The notes: a model not told the origin generated them from the sequence alone. 64,000 bases of DNA from JAILLW01 sp045640525 (GCA_045640525.1 JAZUFE010000056.1:13540-77539), one strand, 5' to 3'; shown: positions 26,027-35,554, counted from the stretch's first letter. Program-made: numbers and translations.

Positions 26027-27748
26027 ATGACATACAAAGAGCAGTATAATTTTTGGCTTGAAAGCCCATACTTTGATGAAACTACCAAAAATGAATTGAA
26101 GAGTATTGCTTCGGATGAAAAGGAAATAGAAGATCGATTCTATAAAGAATTGGAATTCGGTACAGGAGGTCTTCGCGGAGTTATCGGTGCCGGAATGAAC
26201 AGAATGAATGTATATACGGTTCGAAAAGCCACTCAGGGACTTGCCAATTTCATTCTTAAGCAAGGAACACAGGATAAAGGGGTTGCAATCGCGTATGATT
26301 CGCGAAGAATGAGCCCGGAATTCGCTGATGTTGCTGCATTGTGTCTTAACGCCAACGGAATCAAGGCGTATGTATTTGATGCCTTACGCCCTACTCCCGA
26401 ATTGAGTTTTGCACTCAGAGAACTTAAATGTACGGCGGGCATTGTTGTTACCGCTTCACACAATCCTCCGGAATATAACGGATACAAGGTATATTGGGAA
26501 GACGGCGCACAGGTAACGCCACCTTACGACGTTGATATAATTAACGAAGTTAAAGCCATAACGGATATAACCACAGCCAAGACAATGGATATGGCACAAG
26601 CCAAGGCGGAGGGGTTGTATAATGTTATCGGTTCCGAGATTGATGACAAATATATGGTTGAACTCAAGAAGCAGATTATTCATGAGGATATCATCAAAGA
26701 AGTTGCGAATGATATCAAGATTGTATATTCACCTTTCCACGGAACGGGAAATATTCCTGTCAGACGCGTGTTGAAGGAGCTTGGATTCAAAAATGTTTAT
26801 GTTGTGCCGGAGCAGGAACTTCCGGATCCCGACTTTACAACTTTGGAGTATCCCAATCCCGAAGATCCTAAGGCATTTACGCTTGCTCTTAAACTTGCCA
26901 AGGAGAAGAATGCCGATATCATTTTGGCAACGGACCCTGATGCCGACAGATTGGGAATTTATGCTTTGGATAAGGAAACAAACGAATACGTACCTTTTAC
27001 CGGAAATATGTCAGGTATGCTTATAGCAGAGTATATACTTCGTGAAAGAAAAGCCGGCGGATTAATGCCTAAGAATCCTGCACTCGTTACTACTATTGTT
27101 ACAACCAACATGGCAAGAGCCATTGCGGAAGATTACGGTCTTAAATTTATTGAGGTTCTTACAGGATTTAAGTATATCGGTGAGCAGATAAAGATATTTG
27201 AACGTGACAATACCTATAATTATGTGTTCGGACTTGAAGAATCATACGGATGCCTTGCCGGTACTCATGCAAGAGACAAGGATGCCGTGGTTGCCGTTAT
27301 GTGTCTGTGCGAAGTTGCCGCATGGTGCAAAAAGAACGGAATTACTGTATGGGATCAGATGATTAAACTGTATGAAAAGTACGGATACTATAAAGAGACA
27401 CAGTATACGATTACTTTGAAGGGATTGGACGGAGCTAAACAGATTCAGGAAATTATGGATAAGCTCAGAAGCAATCCTCCCAAGGAGTTTGGGGGACTTA
27501 AGGTTAAAGAATTCCGCGATTACAAGACAGATAAAGTGGTTAATTATGAAACCGGTGCTACCGGTACAACAGGCCTTCCCAACTCCAATGTTCTGTACTT
27601 TGATTTGGAAGAGGATGCATGGTGTTGCGCCCGCCCTTCGGGAACGGAACCCAAAATCAAATTCTATATGGGAGTTAAAGGAACATCTATCGAGGATTCG
27701 GTTAAGAAGGTGGATGAATTGACCAAAGCTGTTAAAGCGTTGGTATAG
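26027..27748 (+). CDS. pgcA: Phosphoglucomutase / phosphomannomutase (phospho-sugar mutase)
   Basis: 573 residues, the length of the Firmicutes alpha-phosphoglucomutase PgcA. The phosphoserine loop is TASHNPPEYNGYK (about 142-154), the metal loop DPDADRLG (about 303-310), the sugar-binding GLEESYG and the C-terminal phosphate-binding RPSGTEPK (about 535-542). It interconverts glucose-6-phosphate and glucose-1-phosphate, feeding RmlA and other nucleotide-sugar routes. It lies inside the polysaccharide locus, flanked by GT2 genes, and has its own terminator. The symbol is by family analogy. Confidence 0.9.
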   Translation: MTYKEQYNFWLESPYFDETTKNELKSIASDEKEIEDRFYKELEFGTGGLRGVIGAGMNRMNVYTVRKATQGLANFILKQGTQDKGVAIAYDSRRMSPEFADVAALCLNANGIKAYVFDALRPTPELSFALRELKCTAGIVVTASHNPPEYNGYKVYWEDGAQVTPPYDVDIINEVKAITDITTAKTMDMAQAKAEGLYNVIGSEIDDKYMVELKKQIIHEDIIKEVANDIKIVYSPFHGTGNIPVRRVLKELGFKNVYVVPEQELPDPDFTTLEYPNPEDPKAFTLALKLAKEKNADIILATDPDADRLGIYALDKETNEYVPFTGNMSGMLIAEYILRERKAGGLMPKNPALVTTIVTTNMARAIAEDYGLKFIEVLTGFKYIGEQIKIFERDNTYNYVFGLEESYGCLAGTHARDKDAVVAVMCLCEVAAWCKKNGITVWDQMIKLYEKYGYYKETQYTITLKGLDGAKQIQEIMDKLRSNPPKEFGGLKVKEFRDYKTDKVVNYETGATGTTGLPNSNVLYFDLEEDAWCCARPSGTEPKIKFYMGVKGTSIEDSVKKVDELTKAVKALV

Positions 27749-27756
27749 TTGATGGT

Positions 27757-27793
27757 AATCCGCTTGCGATAGTTATGTTGCAAGCGGATTTTT
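27757..27793 (+). terminator. Rho-independent terminator after the phosphoglucomutase gene
   Basis: AATCCGCTTGC pairs with GCAAGCGGATT across a 12-base loop and is followed by TTTT. The next gene starts only 8 bases beyond it. Confidence 0.85.
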
Positions 27794-27800
27794 AAATTAT

Positions 27801-29132
27801 ATGAACACAAACATTGTTAAAACTTTGAATTACATAAAGCGAAACGGCATAATTAAGGGTTACTATGCTGTTCGCGAACGATTGGAGGCTCAAAAGGAAC
27901 CTCCTTATATTTTTACCCCGATTAAGGAAGAAGAGAGACTTAATCAGCTTTCGGCTTCACTTGCGTATGATGTTACGTTCAGTATACTTGTGCCTGCATA
28001 TGAAACCGACGAGGTTTATATGCGTGAACTGATAGACTCGGTCAGGGCACAAACGTACAGTAAATGGGAATTGATTATTGCAGATGCTTCCACATCCGAT
28101 AAAGTGGCCAATGTAATCGGTGAGTATGCGGACGATAGAATTAAATATTTAAAACTGGAAAGTAATTTGGGAATATCGGGCAATTCAAATGCCGGTTTGG
28201 AATTGTGCCAAAACGAATATACGACTTTGCTTGATCATGATGATGTTCTGACTCAGGATGCGTTGTTTGCATTTGCTCAAAAAATAAGTGAAAAGCGCAA
28301 GAATGGCATTAAATTACAAATGTTATATTCTGACGAAGATAAAACAAATGCCGAAAATACGCTGTTTTTTGAACCAAACATCAAACCTGGATTTAATCTG
28401 GATTTACTACTTTCGAACAATTATATATGTCATTTTCTTTGCATTGAGACATCAATAATACGAGAATTGAAATTTCGAAGTGAATATGACGGAGCTCAGG
28501 ATCACGATCTTATTCTTAGAACAGTCAGATATCTAAGAGAAAGATATGGGAGAAATTTTGAAGAAATGATATGTCACATTCCCAAAGTTCTGTATCATTG
28601 GAGGTGTCATGAGGCATCGACGGCCGCAAATCCCAAAAGTAAGGAATACGCGTATATAGCCGGTAAAAGGTGCATCGAAGATTATCTGAAATCTGTCGGA
28701 ATCAAGGCTGCGGTTAAGGAACTTCCGCATGTGGGATTCTATTATGTGGATTATGAACCCGATATCTTTGCCCAACGTCCGGAGGTGGGAGCGATAGGAT
28801 GTCGTATGCTGGATAAGCATAATCTGGTAGCAGACGGAATTTATGATGAAAATATGCAAATTATGTATAAAGGACTTAAAAGCCGCTATTCCGGAGGATA
28901 TCTTCACAGAGCGGCATGCCAGATGGAAGTTCCGTATGTTAATGTTAAGGGGATGATTCCATCCGACGAGGCGGTCAAGATTTTGAGCAAACTGATAAAC
29001 GACAGACCGGATATAACGGGTGATATCAAGAAACTCAGTATTGAATTTTGCAATATTATGAGGGCTAACGGGTATAAGTTCGTATATGACCCGGCAGTTA
29101 CGGTCAAATATAAAGAGTGGGCTAAAAATTGA
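27801..29132 (+). CDS. GT2 family glycosyltransferase with a remnant second domain
   Basis: 443 residues. A complete GT-A domain starts at FSILVPAYETDEVYM (about 60), has LLDHDDVL (about 141-148), and ends in VLYHWRCHEAS, closely matching domain 1 of the two-domain enzyme at 23985. After it, from about residue 328, the segment VGAIGCRMLDKHNLVADGIY corresponds to the VGAKLYYPNKTIQHAG region of that enzyme's second domain. The N-terminal half of that second domain, with its nucleotide-binding motif, is absent. So this looks like a two-domain enzyme that lost half of domain 2. The gene starts very close to the terminator and has no clear ribosome binding site (ATTTTTAAATTAT upstream). Confidence 0.8.
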   Translation: MNTNIVKTLNYIKRNGIIKGYYAVRERLEAQKEPPYIFTPIKEEERLNQLSASLAYDVTFSILVPAYETDEVYMRELIDSVRAQTYSKWELIIADASTSDKVANVIGEYADDRIKYLKLESNLGISGNSNAGLELCQNEYTTLLDHDDVLTQDALFAFAQKISEKRKNGIKLQMLYSDEDKTNAENTLFFEPNIKPGFNLDLLLSNNYICHFLCIETSIIRELKFRSEYDGAQDHDLILRTVRYLRERYGRNFEEMICHIPKVLYHWRCHEASTAANPKSKEYAYIAGKRCIEDYLKSVGIKAAVKELPHVGFYYVDYEPDIFAQRPEVGAIGCRMLDKHNLVADGIYDENMQIMYKGLKSRYSGGYLHRAACQMEVPYVNVKGMIPSDEAVKILSKLINDRPDITGDIKKLSIEFCNIMRANGYKFVYDPAVTVKYKEWAKN

Positions 29133-29135
29133 AAA

Positions 29136-30098
29136 ATGAATAAAACAACAGTTGTTATACCTAATTACAACGGCATAGATTTTATCGAGAAATGTCTGAC
29201 ATCCGTTGAAAAGAGTACTGTGCCATTGAATATTACGGTGGTTGATAACGGCTCTTCGGACGGTTCAAAGGAACTTGTGAAAGATAAATTTCCGAATGTA
29301 AAGCTTATAGAACTTTCGGAAAACACGGGATTTTGTCATGCGGTGAATGTCGGAATAGAGAATTCGGATACACCGTATGTTTATCTTCTAAATAACGATA
29401 CGGTTATTGAAGAGAATGCGGTTGAGATTCTCGAGAACGACATGGATACACTTCCGGGGGCTTTTTCGATTCAGTCCAAGATGGTGAAAATGCAGGATGC
29501 TTCTGTGATTGACAGTGCGGGCGATCTGTATTGTGCATTGGGGTGGGCGTACGCTTTGGGTAAAGATAAGCCGTCTTCAAAATATACGGGAATCCATAAA
29601 GTGTTTTCATGCTGTGGCGGTGCTGCATTGTATCGAAAGAAGATATTGAACGAAATAGGATGCTTTGACGAAAAACATTTCGCATATTTGGAGGATGTGG
29701 ATTTGGGATATAGGGCCAATCTGCATGGTTATACCAATTATACGGATTCGAACTCGGTGATTTGTCATGCAGGGAGTGCGGCTTCGGGGTCCAGATATAA
29801 TGAATTCAAAGTTGCGCATTCTTCAAGAAACAGTATATATCTGATTTACAAAAATATGCCGATTGTGCAGGTGATTGTCAATTTGCCGTTCTTCCTTTTC
29901 GGATATATTGTCAAATGGCTTTTCTTTATTAAAAAAGGTCTGGGACATACTTATATTGAGGGGATTCGACAGGGACTGGCGCTGTGCGGAACTGATTATG
30001 CGAAGGAACATAAAGTCAAGTTTGTATTTAAAAGAATCGGAAGATATATTATTATAGAGATTAAACTGATTGGAAATATATTCAGGCGATTAAGTTAG
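29136..30098 (+). CDS. GT2 family glycosyltransferase (rhamnosyltransferase WbbL-like)
   Basis: 320 residues. VVIPNYNGIDFIEKCL at the N-terminus, LLNNDTVI (about 84-91) for metal binding and LEDVDLGYRA (about 185) follow the WbbL/RfbF pattern. The C-terminus carries a hydrophobic segment and a basic tail that would hold it at the membrane. Many enzymes of this group use dTDP-rhamnose, which fits the rml genes here, but donor specificity cannot be read from sequence. It starts 3 bases after the previous stop and ends 7 bases before the sugar-phosphate transferase. Confidence 0.8.
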   Translation: MNKTTVVIPNYNGIDFIEKCLTSVEKSTVPLNITVVDNGSSDGSKELVKDKFPNVKLIELSENTGFCHAVNVGIENSDTPYVYLLNNDTVIEENAVEILENDMDTLPGAFSIQSKMVKMQDASVIDSAGDLYCALGWAYALGKDKPSSKYTGIHKVFSCCGGAALYRKKILNEIGCFDEKHFAYLEDVDLGYRANLHGYTNYTDSNSVICHAGSAASGSRYNEFKVAHSSRNSIYLIYKNMPIVQVIVNLPFFLFGYIVKWLFFIKKGLGHTYIEGIRQGLALCGTDYAKEHKVKFVFKRIGRYIIIEIKLIGNIFRRLS

Positions 30099-30105
30099 GA
30101 AAAGT

Positions 30106-31515
30106 ATGATAAAAGATAATCAAAAACTGCTAAATAGGTTACATTTGGTAATCGATGCAGCGGTTGTTGCAATTTCATATCTTCTTGCATGGTATTTGAA
30201 ATTTGCCACCGGCTTTTCACAAGAAGATCCGACAATAGGAATATTGGACAGAGGAACGTATTTCAGCGCTCTTTGGTTTTTGGTTCCGTTGTATGTGATT
30301 CTTTATTATATGTTTAATATGTATGCTCCCAAAAGAGCTACCATGCGCCGATATGAAATATTTGGAATCTTTAAAGCCAATACGGTCGGAATAGTCATCT
30401 TCATGATGATATTGTTTTTGGTGGAGCAGTATGATTTGTCCAGAAGCATGTTGGCGATTTTCTACGTGGTTAATCTGGTTTTGACTACGGCTGTCAGAAC
30501 TCTAATAAGAAGTATTCTGCAAGTGTTCAGACGAAAAGGATATAATCAAAAATACGTTTTACTGGTAGGATATTCAACGGCTGCGGAAGAGTATATAACA
30601 AGGATTAATCAGAATCCGCAGTGGGGATACGTAATTCGCGGTATTTTGGACGACACCGTTCCGAGAGGAACGATGTATAAGGGTGTCAAAGTTGTCGGAG
30701 GGATTGATAATTTAAGGTATATTTTACCGGAAAACAAGCTTGACGAAATAGCAATAACGATAGCCCTGAAAGATTATGAAAAACTTGCGGATATTGTTGA
30801 TATTTGTGAAAAATTCGGCGTTCACACCAAATTTATTCCGGATTACAATTCTTTGGTACCGTCTAATCCGTATACTGAAGATGTGTTGGGATTGCCGGTA
30901 ATAAATATCAGATACGTTCCGCTGAATAATGCAATAAACCAGTTCCTGAAAAGAACAGGAGATATATTGGGTGCTTTGATCGGAATAATTGTATCAAGCC
31001 CTGTTATGCTTGTGTGTGCAATCGCCGTTAAACTGTCGAGCAAAGGCCCGATTATTTTTAAACAGGAGAGAATCGGACTTCATAACAAACCGTTCAAAAT
31101 GTACAAATTCCGTTCTATGGTTGTTCAAAAGTCTACTGATGAAGAACATGGTTGGACAACGAAAGATGATGCGCGGGTAACAAAATTCGGAAAGTTTATG
31201 CGTAAAACATCCATCGATGAGTTACCGCAGCTTTTCAATATACTGATAGGTGAGATGTCTTTGGTCGGCCCCCGTCCGGAAAGGCCTCAGTTTGTCGACA
31301 AGTTTAAAGAAGAAATTCCAAGATACATGATTAAACATCAGGTTCGTCCGGGACTTACGGGATGGGCACAGGTTAATGGATTCAGAGGTGATACTTCCAT
31401 AAGAAAAAGGATAGAATACGATTTGTTCTATATTGAGAATTGGACATTCTCTTTAGATATTAAAATAATGTTTATGACGGTATTCAAGGGCTTTCATAAC
31501 AAGAATGCCTACTAA
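30106..31515 (+). CDS. Polyprenyl-phosphate sugar-1-phosphate transferase (WcaJ/WbaP-like)
   Basis: 469 residues: about four N-terminal helices, a Rossmann-like central domain (VLLVGYSTAAEEYI, about 147-160), a further membrane segment near 285, and the catalytic C-terminal bacterial sugar transferase domain with YKFRSM (about 333-338), IDELPQLFNIL, SLVGPRPERPQ (about 385-395) and VRPGLTGWAQ. The enzyme starts lipid-linked polysaccharide synthesis by moving hexose-1-phosphate to undecaprenyl phosphate at the cytoplasmic face. It is the natural priming enzyme for the polymer exported by the Wzm/Wzt pair. Substrate is probably a UDP-hexose. Confidence 0.9.
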   Translation: MIKDNQKLLNRLHLVIDAAVVAISYLLAWYLKFATGFSQEDPTIGILDRGTYFSALWFLVPLYVILYYMFNMYAPKRATMRRYEIFGIFKANTVGIVIFMMILFLVEQYDLSRSMLAIFYVVNLVLTTAVRTLIRSILQVFRRKGYNQKYVLLVGYSTAAEEYITRINQNPQWGYVIRGILDDTVPRGTMYKGVKVVGGIDNLRYILPENKLDEIAITIALKDYEKLADIVDICEKFGVHTKFIPDYNSLVPSNPYTEDVLGLPVINIRYVPLNNAINQFLKRTGDILGALIGIIVSSPVMLVCAIAVKLSSKGPIIFKQERIGLHNKPFKMYKFRSMVVQKSTDEEHGWTTKDDARVTKFGKFMRKTSIDELPQLFNILIGEMSLVGPRPERPQFVDKFKEEIPRYMIKHQVRPGLTGWAQVNGFRGDTSIRKRIEYDLFYIENWTFSLDIKIMFMTVFKGFHNKNAY

Positions 31516-31516
31516 C

Positions 31517-31545
31517 TTGACGAATAGGTTAAACTGTGAGAGAAT
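31517..31545 (+). promoter_or_regulatory. Possible promoter before the LCP gene
   Basis: TTGACG and GAGAAT are separated by 17 bases. The -35 is good and the -10 weak (4 of 6). GTAAGGAGA is the ribosome binding site downstream. Confidence 0.4.
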
Positions 31546-31580
31546 TATGCGTCCTATGTAGTTAGGTAAGGAGAAATATT

Positions 31581-32957
31581 ATGACAGTAGATGAAAGACG
31601 TCCGGTTAACAGAATGTCACCGGAAAATCAAAATAGAAGTACGGGTGCTCCGAGGAGACCTGCACCGGAAGGGGCAAGACCACAAGGAGCAAGACCACAA
31701 GGTGCAAGACCACAAGGTGCAAGACCACAGGGGGCAAGGCCTCAGGGTTCAAGACCTTCTTCGGATGCAAGATATCGTGACGAAGAGCCCAGAAGGCCTC
31801 GCCAGGAACGTCCAAACAGGCCGCAAGGTAAGAGAAGACCGGATGGAAAGAAGAAGTCCGGAGCCGGCAAGATAGTATTATTGATAGTTGAAATTTTGGT
31901 ACTTGCCGGAATGGGTGTTTTCTTATACTTCGTTCTGACAGCTACTAAAACAGGAAAAGTCGAACTTCCCGAAGAAGATATTATAATTAATGAGGAACTT
32001 AAAGCTAAACTTGAAACCACATCATCCAATACGGGCGATGCAGGCGGTGATTCCGAAACTGCTTCATTGATGTCGGGCTACAGGAATATAGCATTGTTCG
32101 GTGTTGACTCGAGAGAGGGTGCACTTACCAAGAATACACGTTCCGATACAATTATTATTGCTTCTATTAGCGAAGAGACCGGCGAAGTTAAGCTTTGCTC
32201 GGTATACAGAGATACATATCTGAATTTGAGTAATGACAGTTACAATAAGTGTAATGCAGCATATGCGAAGGGTGGACCGACGCAGGCAATTAATATGCTG
32301 AATATGAATTTGGATATGAACATTACGGATTTTGTCACAATCGGATTTGAAGGACTTACGGATGTAATTGATGCTTTGGGTGGTGTTGAAGTTAATGTAC
32401 TTGACAGCGAAATAGTGCATCTTAACAACTATCAGATCAGTATGGTAGGTAAAACTTCGGATGGTGAAACGTTTACCGCTGACGCAGGAACGGATTACAT
32501 TCCTGTTAAGAGCGCAGGTCGTCAGGTTCTCAACGGACTTCAGGCTACGGCATATTGTCGTATCAGATATGTTGGCAATGATTTCCAAAGAGCAGAGAGA
32601 CAAAGAACCGTGATTAATGCCATTTTGGAAAAGGCCAAGGCTAACCCGAGTAAGTTACCGGCTGTGGCCGAATCACTGTTTGATGAGGTTTATACATCAT
32701 TGGATTTGTCGGAAATCATTGATATTCTGACGGATATTACCAAGTACAGCATTGTGGATCAGGCAGGCTTCCCGATGGATGAGAAGGTGGGAGTTGCCAA
32801 TATCGGAGCCAAGGGTTCTTGCGTTATTCCACTTGATTTGTATGATAACGTTGTATGGCTTCATAAGTTCTTGTTTAATGATGCAAGTTATGAACCGTCA
32901 TCTTCGGTTAAAACATATTCCGATAAGGTTAAGGAAGATACTTCACCGTATCTGTAA
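31581..32957 (+). CDS. LytR-CpsA-Psr (LCP) family wall-polymer ligase
   Basis: 458 residues. A cytoplasmic, Arg/Pro/Gln-rich N-terminus of about 95 residues includes five GARPQ repeats. One transmembrane helix (about 98-120) follows, then the extracellular LCP domain from about residue 170: LFGVDSREG, TRSDTIIIASI, KLCSVYRDTYL, and the late RIRYVGNDFQRAERQR, which carries the conserved Arg residues that hold the polyprenyl pyrophosphate. LCP proteins move finished glycopolymers from lipid to peptidoglycan. Placed directly after the priming transferase, it is the probable ligase for the polymer of this locus. A strong terminator follows. Confidence 0.92.
   Translation: MTVDERRPVNRMSPENQNRSTGAPRRPAPEGARPQGARPQGARPQGARPQGARPQGSRPSSDARYRDEEPRRPRQERPNRPQGKRRPDGKKKSGAGKIVLLIVEILVLAGMGVFLYFVLTATKTGKVELPEEDIIINEELKAKLETTSSNTGDAGGDSETASLMSGYRNIALFGVDSREGALTKNTRSDTIIIASISEETGEVKLCSVYRDTYLNLSNDSYNKCNAAYAKGGPTQAINMLNMNLDMNITDFVTIGFEGLTDVIDALGGVEVNVLDSEIVHLNNYQISMVGKTSDGETFTADAGTDYIPVKSAGRQVLNGLQATAYCRIRYVGNDFQRAERQRTVINAILEKAKANPSKLPAVAESLFDEVYTSLDLSEIIDILTDITKYSIVDQAGFPMDEKVGVANIGAKGSCVIPLDLYDNVVWLHKFLFNDASYEPSSSVKTYSDKVKEDTSPYL
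31671..31750 (+). repeat. 15-bp tandem repeat encoding GARPQ
   Basis: Five copies of a 15-bp unit (GGNGCAAGACCACAA) lie in frame in the LCP gene, the first and last slightly diverged. They encode five GARPQ units in the cytoplasmic tail, followed by a variant GSRPS. Confidence 0.9.
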
Positions 32958-32961
32958 ATTG

Positions 32962-32988
32962 AAAGCCCCCCTTATAAGGGGGCTTTTT
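32962..32988 (+). terminator. Rho-independent terminator after the LCP gene
   Basis: AAGCCCCC pairs with GGGGGCTT around CTTATAA, followed by a run of T. Confidence 0.9.
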
Positions 32989-33004
32989 AATAGGTATATA
33001 TGTC

Positions 33005-33937
33005 ATGGTAGATATAGTAATTCCCGTTTATAAGCCAACTGAATATATTCTGACATTGCTTTTGAAACTTGATAAGCAGACGGTTCGACCGAACAAGGTT
33101 ATATTGATTAACACGGAAGAAGAATATTGGAATCGTTTTTTCGGTGAATATGATATTCTTTCCAAATATCCGTTTATTGAGCTTCACCATATTTCGAAAA
33201 GCGATTTCGACCATGCCAAGACCAGAAATTTCGGCATGAGTTTATCAAATGCCGAATTTGCACTGCTTATGACGGATGATGCTGTTCCGGAAGATGAATT
33301 TCTAATAGAACGAATGTTGAAGAACTTCGATAATCCTTTGGTTGGAATGACATATGCAAGGCAAATACCGCATAAAGGATGTCATGCGATAGAGAAGTTT
33401 GCCCGCGCCTTTAATTATCCGGCAATACCCGTTGTTAAAGGAAAGAAAGATATGGACAAATTGGGGATTAAGACATTTTTTGCGTCCGATGTGTGCTGCA
33501 TGTACAGAAAGTCTGTATTTACGGAAATTGGTGGCTTTTTGGAACCGGCCATATTTAACGAGGATATGATATTTGCCAGAAGAATGATAGAAAAGGACTA
33601 TTTGATATCTTATGAATCCAAGGCGTGCGTAAGGCATTCTCACAACTACACCGGAATTCAATATATGAGACGAAATTTTGATTTGGGAGTTTCTCAGGCA
33701 GATAATCCGGATATCTTTCAAGACGTTAAGTCTGAAGGAGAGGGAATATCCTTGGTTAAGAAGACGGCAATATATCTTTGTAAGAAAATGATGCCGTGGA
33801 TGATAGTTAAACTCGTATATCAATCCGGATGCAAATATATCGGGTATCGACTTGGAAAGAAATACCGTTCTATACCCAAAGCGCTTGCCCTTAAGCTTAC
33901 AATGACTCCGGATTATATTCTGCGTTCATATAAATGA
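33005..33937 (+). CDS. GT2 family glycosyltransferase (rhamnosyltransferase-like)
   Basis: 310 residues. DIVIPVYKPTEYI at the N-terminus, LMTDDAVPED (about 89-98) as the metal-binding segment and FASDVCCMYRKSVF place it in GT2; FNEDMIFARRMIEKDY supplies the acceptor-side ED pair. The overall layout resembles the rhamnosyltransferases of streptococcal rhamnan loci. It is separated from the LCP gene by a terminator and has only a weak ribosome binding site, so its expression may depend on read-through. It is the last glycosyltransferase of the locus. Confidence 0.75.
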   Translation: MVDIVIPVYKPTEYILTLLLKLDKQTVRPNKVILINTEEEYWNRFFGEYDILSKYPFIELHHISKSDFDHAKTRNFGMSLSNAEFALLMTDDAVPEDEFLIERMLKNFDNPLVGMTYARQIPHKGCHAIEKFARAFNYPAIPVVKGKKDMDKLGIKTFFASDVCCMYRKSVFTEIGGFLEPAIFNEDMIFARRMIEKDYLISYESKACVRHSHNYTGIQYMRRNFDLGVSQADNPDIFQDVKSEGEGISLVKKTAIYLCKKMMPWMIVKLVYQSGCKYIGYRLGKKYRSIPKALALKLTMTPDYILRSYK

Positions 33938-34022
33938 ACACAATTATGTCAGAATTTGTTCACAATCTAAACACATTAGAAAAATATACTTCTCATTAAC
34001 AGATGAAGTTAGGAGGAGCAAA

Positions 34023-35387
34023 ATGGATACAAACAGTAATTACAGCAGCTATTATCAACAGCCTGCCCCCAATCAGGAGTCACCCAAAACTCCTAAAAAA
34101 GGCGGAACAATTAAAAAGATACTGCTGGGAGCTTCAATAGGTCTTCTTTTTGGAATATTTGCGGGTCTTGGTTTTCAGGCCATTAACTTTACAACCGAGA
34201 TAATACGTGGTGACCGTTCTAAGGCAGAATCAAGGCAGGAACGTGTTAAAGATAAAGACATGTCGTTTGAGGATGATGAATTGCCTGACGATGAAGCTTT
34301 GGAAGGGGACAAGGCAATCGAGGCACCGAGTGCACCGATAGCCCGGAGCGTTGATGATACTAACGGATTATACGTGAATGATGTTACGAAAGTTGTCGAG
34401 AATGTTATGCCTTCGGTTGTGTCGGTTAATAATAAGTATGTGACCAAAATGAATTATTTCGGGCAAACATATTCGCAGGAAAACGAATCTGCCGGCTCCG
34501 GAATTATTGTAGGAAAGAACGATGACGAACTGTTGCTGGTAACTAATTATCATGTGGTTGAAAGCACGGAAGAATTAACGGTAACGTTTGCTGATGACGA
34601 ACAGGCATCAGCTCAGATTAAAGGAACCGACTCTAAAAGAGATTTGGCGGTTATTGCGGTTCAACTGTCTGATATTAAACCGGACACAATGGATTCCATA
34701 GTGATTGCCAAGCTCGGCGATTCCAAGAATCTGATTGTAGGTGAGCAGGTAGTTGCCATAGGTAATTCTCTTGGATACGGACAATCCGTAACGGTAGGTG
34801 TGGTAAGCGCACTTGACAGACCTATAGGTGTGACTTCAATGGACCCTAATGAAGAAATCAATACCGAAGCTACATTTATTCAAACGGATGCCGCAATCAA
34901 TCCCGGAAATTCGGGCGGCGCACTTTTAAATATGCGCGGTCAGGTCATAGGAATCAATTCGAATAAGATAGGCGGTACGGTTGTTGAAGGCATGGGATAT
35001 GCGATTCCCATTTCCGATGCCAAGCCGATTATCGAGAACCTTATGACCAAAAAGACCAAGGTTAAAGTATCAGATGATTCCAGAGGTATTTTGGGAATCA
35101 CAGGTGTTAATGTTGAGAAGGAATATTCCGAAGTATACGGAATGCCGGTAGGAGTATATGTTTCTTCCGTTACGGAAGGCACGGGCGCTGATGCTGCCGG
35201 ACTTGTAAGAGGCGATGTAATAGTTGCTTTGGACGGTGAGGAAGTTTCTTCCATGGATGATTTAAAGCGTGCCCTTGAGTATTACTCTGCGGGAACGACT
35301 GTGGAACTTACAATAATGCAAGGCTCTCCCACGGGATATAAATCTAAAACGGTAATGGTTACTTTGTCACCGGCGGATTCACAATAG
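34023..35387 (+). CDS. HtrA/DegP-like membrane-anchored serine protease with one PDZ domain
   Basis: 454 residues. A Pro/Gln/Lys-rich cytoplasmic start is followed by one transmembrane helix (about 35-57), an acidic linker, the trypsin-like domain with triad His in NYHVVES (about 176), Asp in SKRDLAVIAV (about 206) and Ser in NPGNSGGALL (about 296), and one PDZ domain (about 356-454). It is a surface quality-control protease that degrades misfolded exported proteins. AGGAGGAGC precedes the ATG; a TATACT element at 33985-33990 may be its -10, with no clear -35, which would suit regulation by an activator. It forms its own transcription unit. Confidence 0.93.
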   Translation: MDTNSNYSSYYQQPAPNQESPKTPKKGGTIKKILLGASIGLLFGIFAGLGFQAINFTTEIIRGDRSKAESRQERVKDKDMSFEDDELPDDEALEGDKAIEAPSAPIARSVDDTNGLYVNDVTKVVENVMPSVVSVNNKYVTKMNYFGQTYSQENESAGSGIIVGKNDDELLLVTNYHVVESTEELTVTFADDEQASAQIKGTDSKRDLAVIAVQLSDIKPDTMDSIVIAKLGDSKNLIVGEQVVAIGNSLGYGQSVTVGVVSALDRPIGVTSMDPNEEINTEATFIQTDAAINPGNSGGALLNMRGQVIGINSNKIGGTVVEGMGYAIPISDAKPIIENLMTKKTKVKVSDDSRGILGITGVNVEKEYSEVYGMPVGVYVSSVTEGTGADAAGLVRGDVIVALDGEEVSSMDDLKRALEYYSAGTTVELTIMQGSPTGYKSKTVMVTLSPADSQ

Positions 35388-35409
35388 ACAATATGAACTT
35401 TGAATAATC

Positions 35410-35449
35410 TTCGCCCTTCGGATATGGCAATCCGAGGGGCGAAATTTTC
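35410..35449 (+). terminator. Rho-independent terminator after the HtrA gene
   Basis: A 14-bp stem (TTCGCCCTTCGGAT / ATCCGAGGGGCGAA, one G-U pair) with loop ATGGCA is followed by ATTTTCT. Confidence 0.85.
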
Positions 35450-35472
35450 TCCAAAAATATATAAAACGGGGT

Positions 35473-35498
35473 TAAGAAACTTCAAAATCATCCGATAA
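35473..35498 (+). promoter_or_regulatory. Sigma-28 (SigD)-like promoter of the flgM operon
   Basis: TAAG, 14 bases, then TCCGATAA. This is close to the flagellar sigma consensus (TAAA, about 15 bases, GCCGATAA/T). It lies 57 bases upstream of flgM, the gene for the anti-sigma-28 factor, where such a promoter is expected. Confidence 0.7.
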
Positions 35499-35554
35499 AT
35501 ATTGTGTAGAAATAGAAATGACCATGAGCCAAACGGCTCGGGAAGGAGAACAAT

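Noticed and set aside
23985..29132. Recent tandem duplication of GT2 genes as a mobile or recombination hot spot
   Set aside because: The domains are similar in protein but clearly diverged in DNA, with no flanking repeats or transposase.
31591..31875. Alternative + strand frame with KVQDHKVQDH repeats inside the LCP gene
   Set aside because: The 15-bp repeat is open in several frames; the LCP frame has the family domains and the ribosome binding site.
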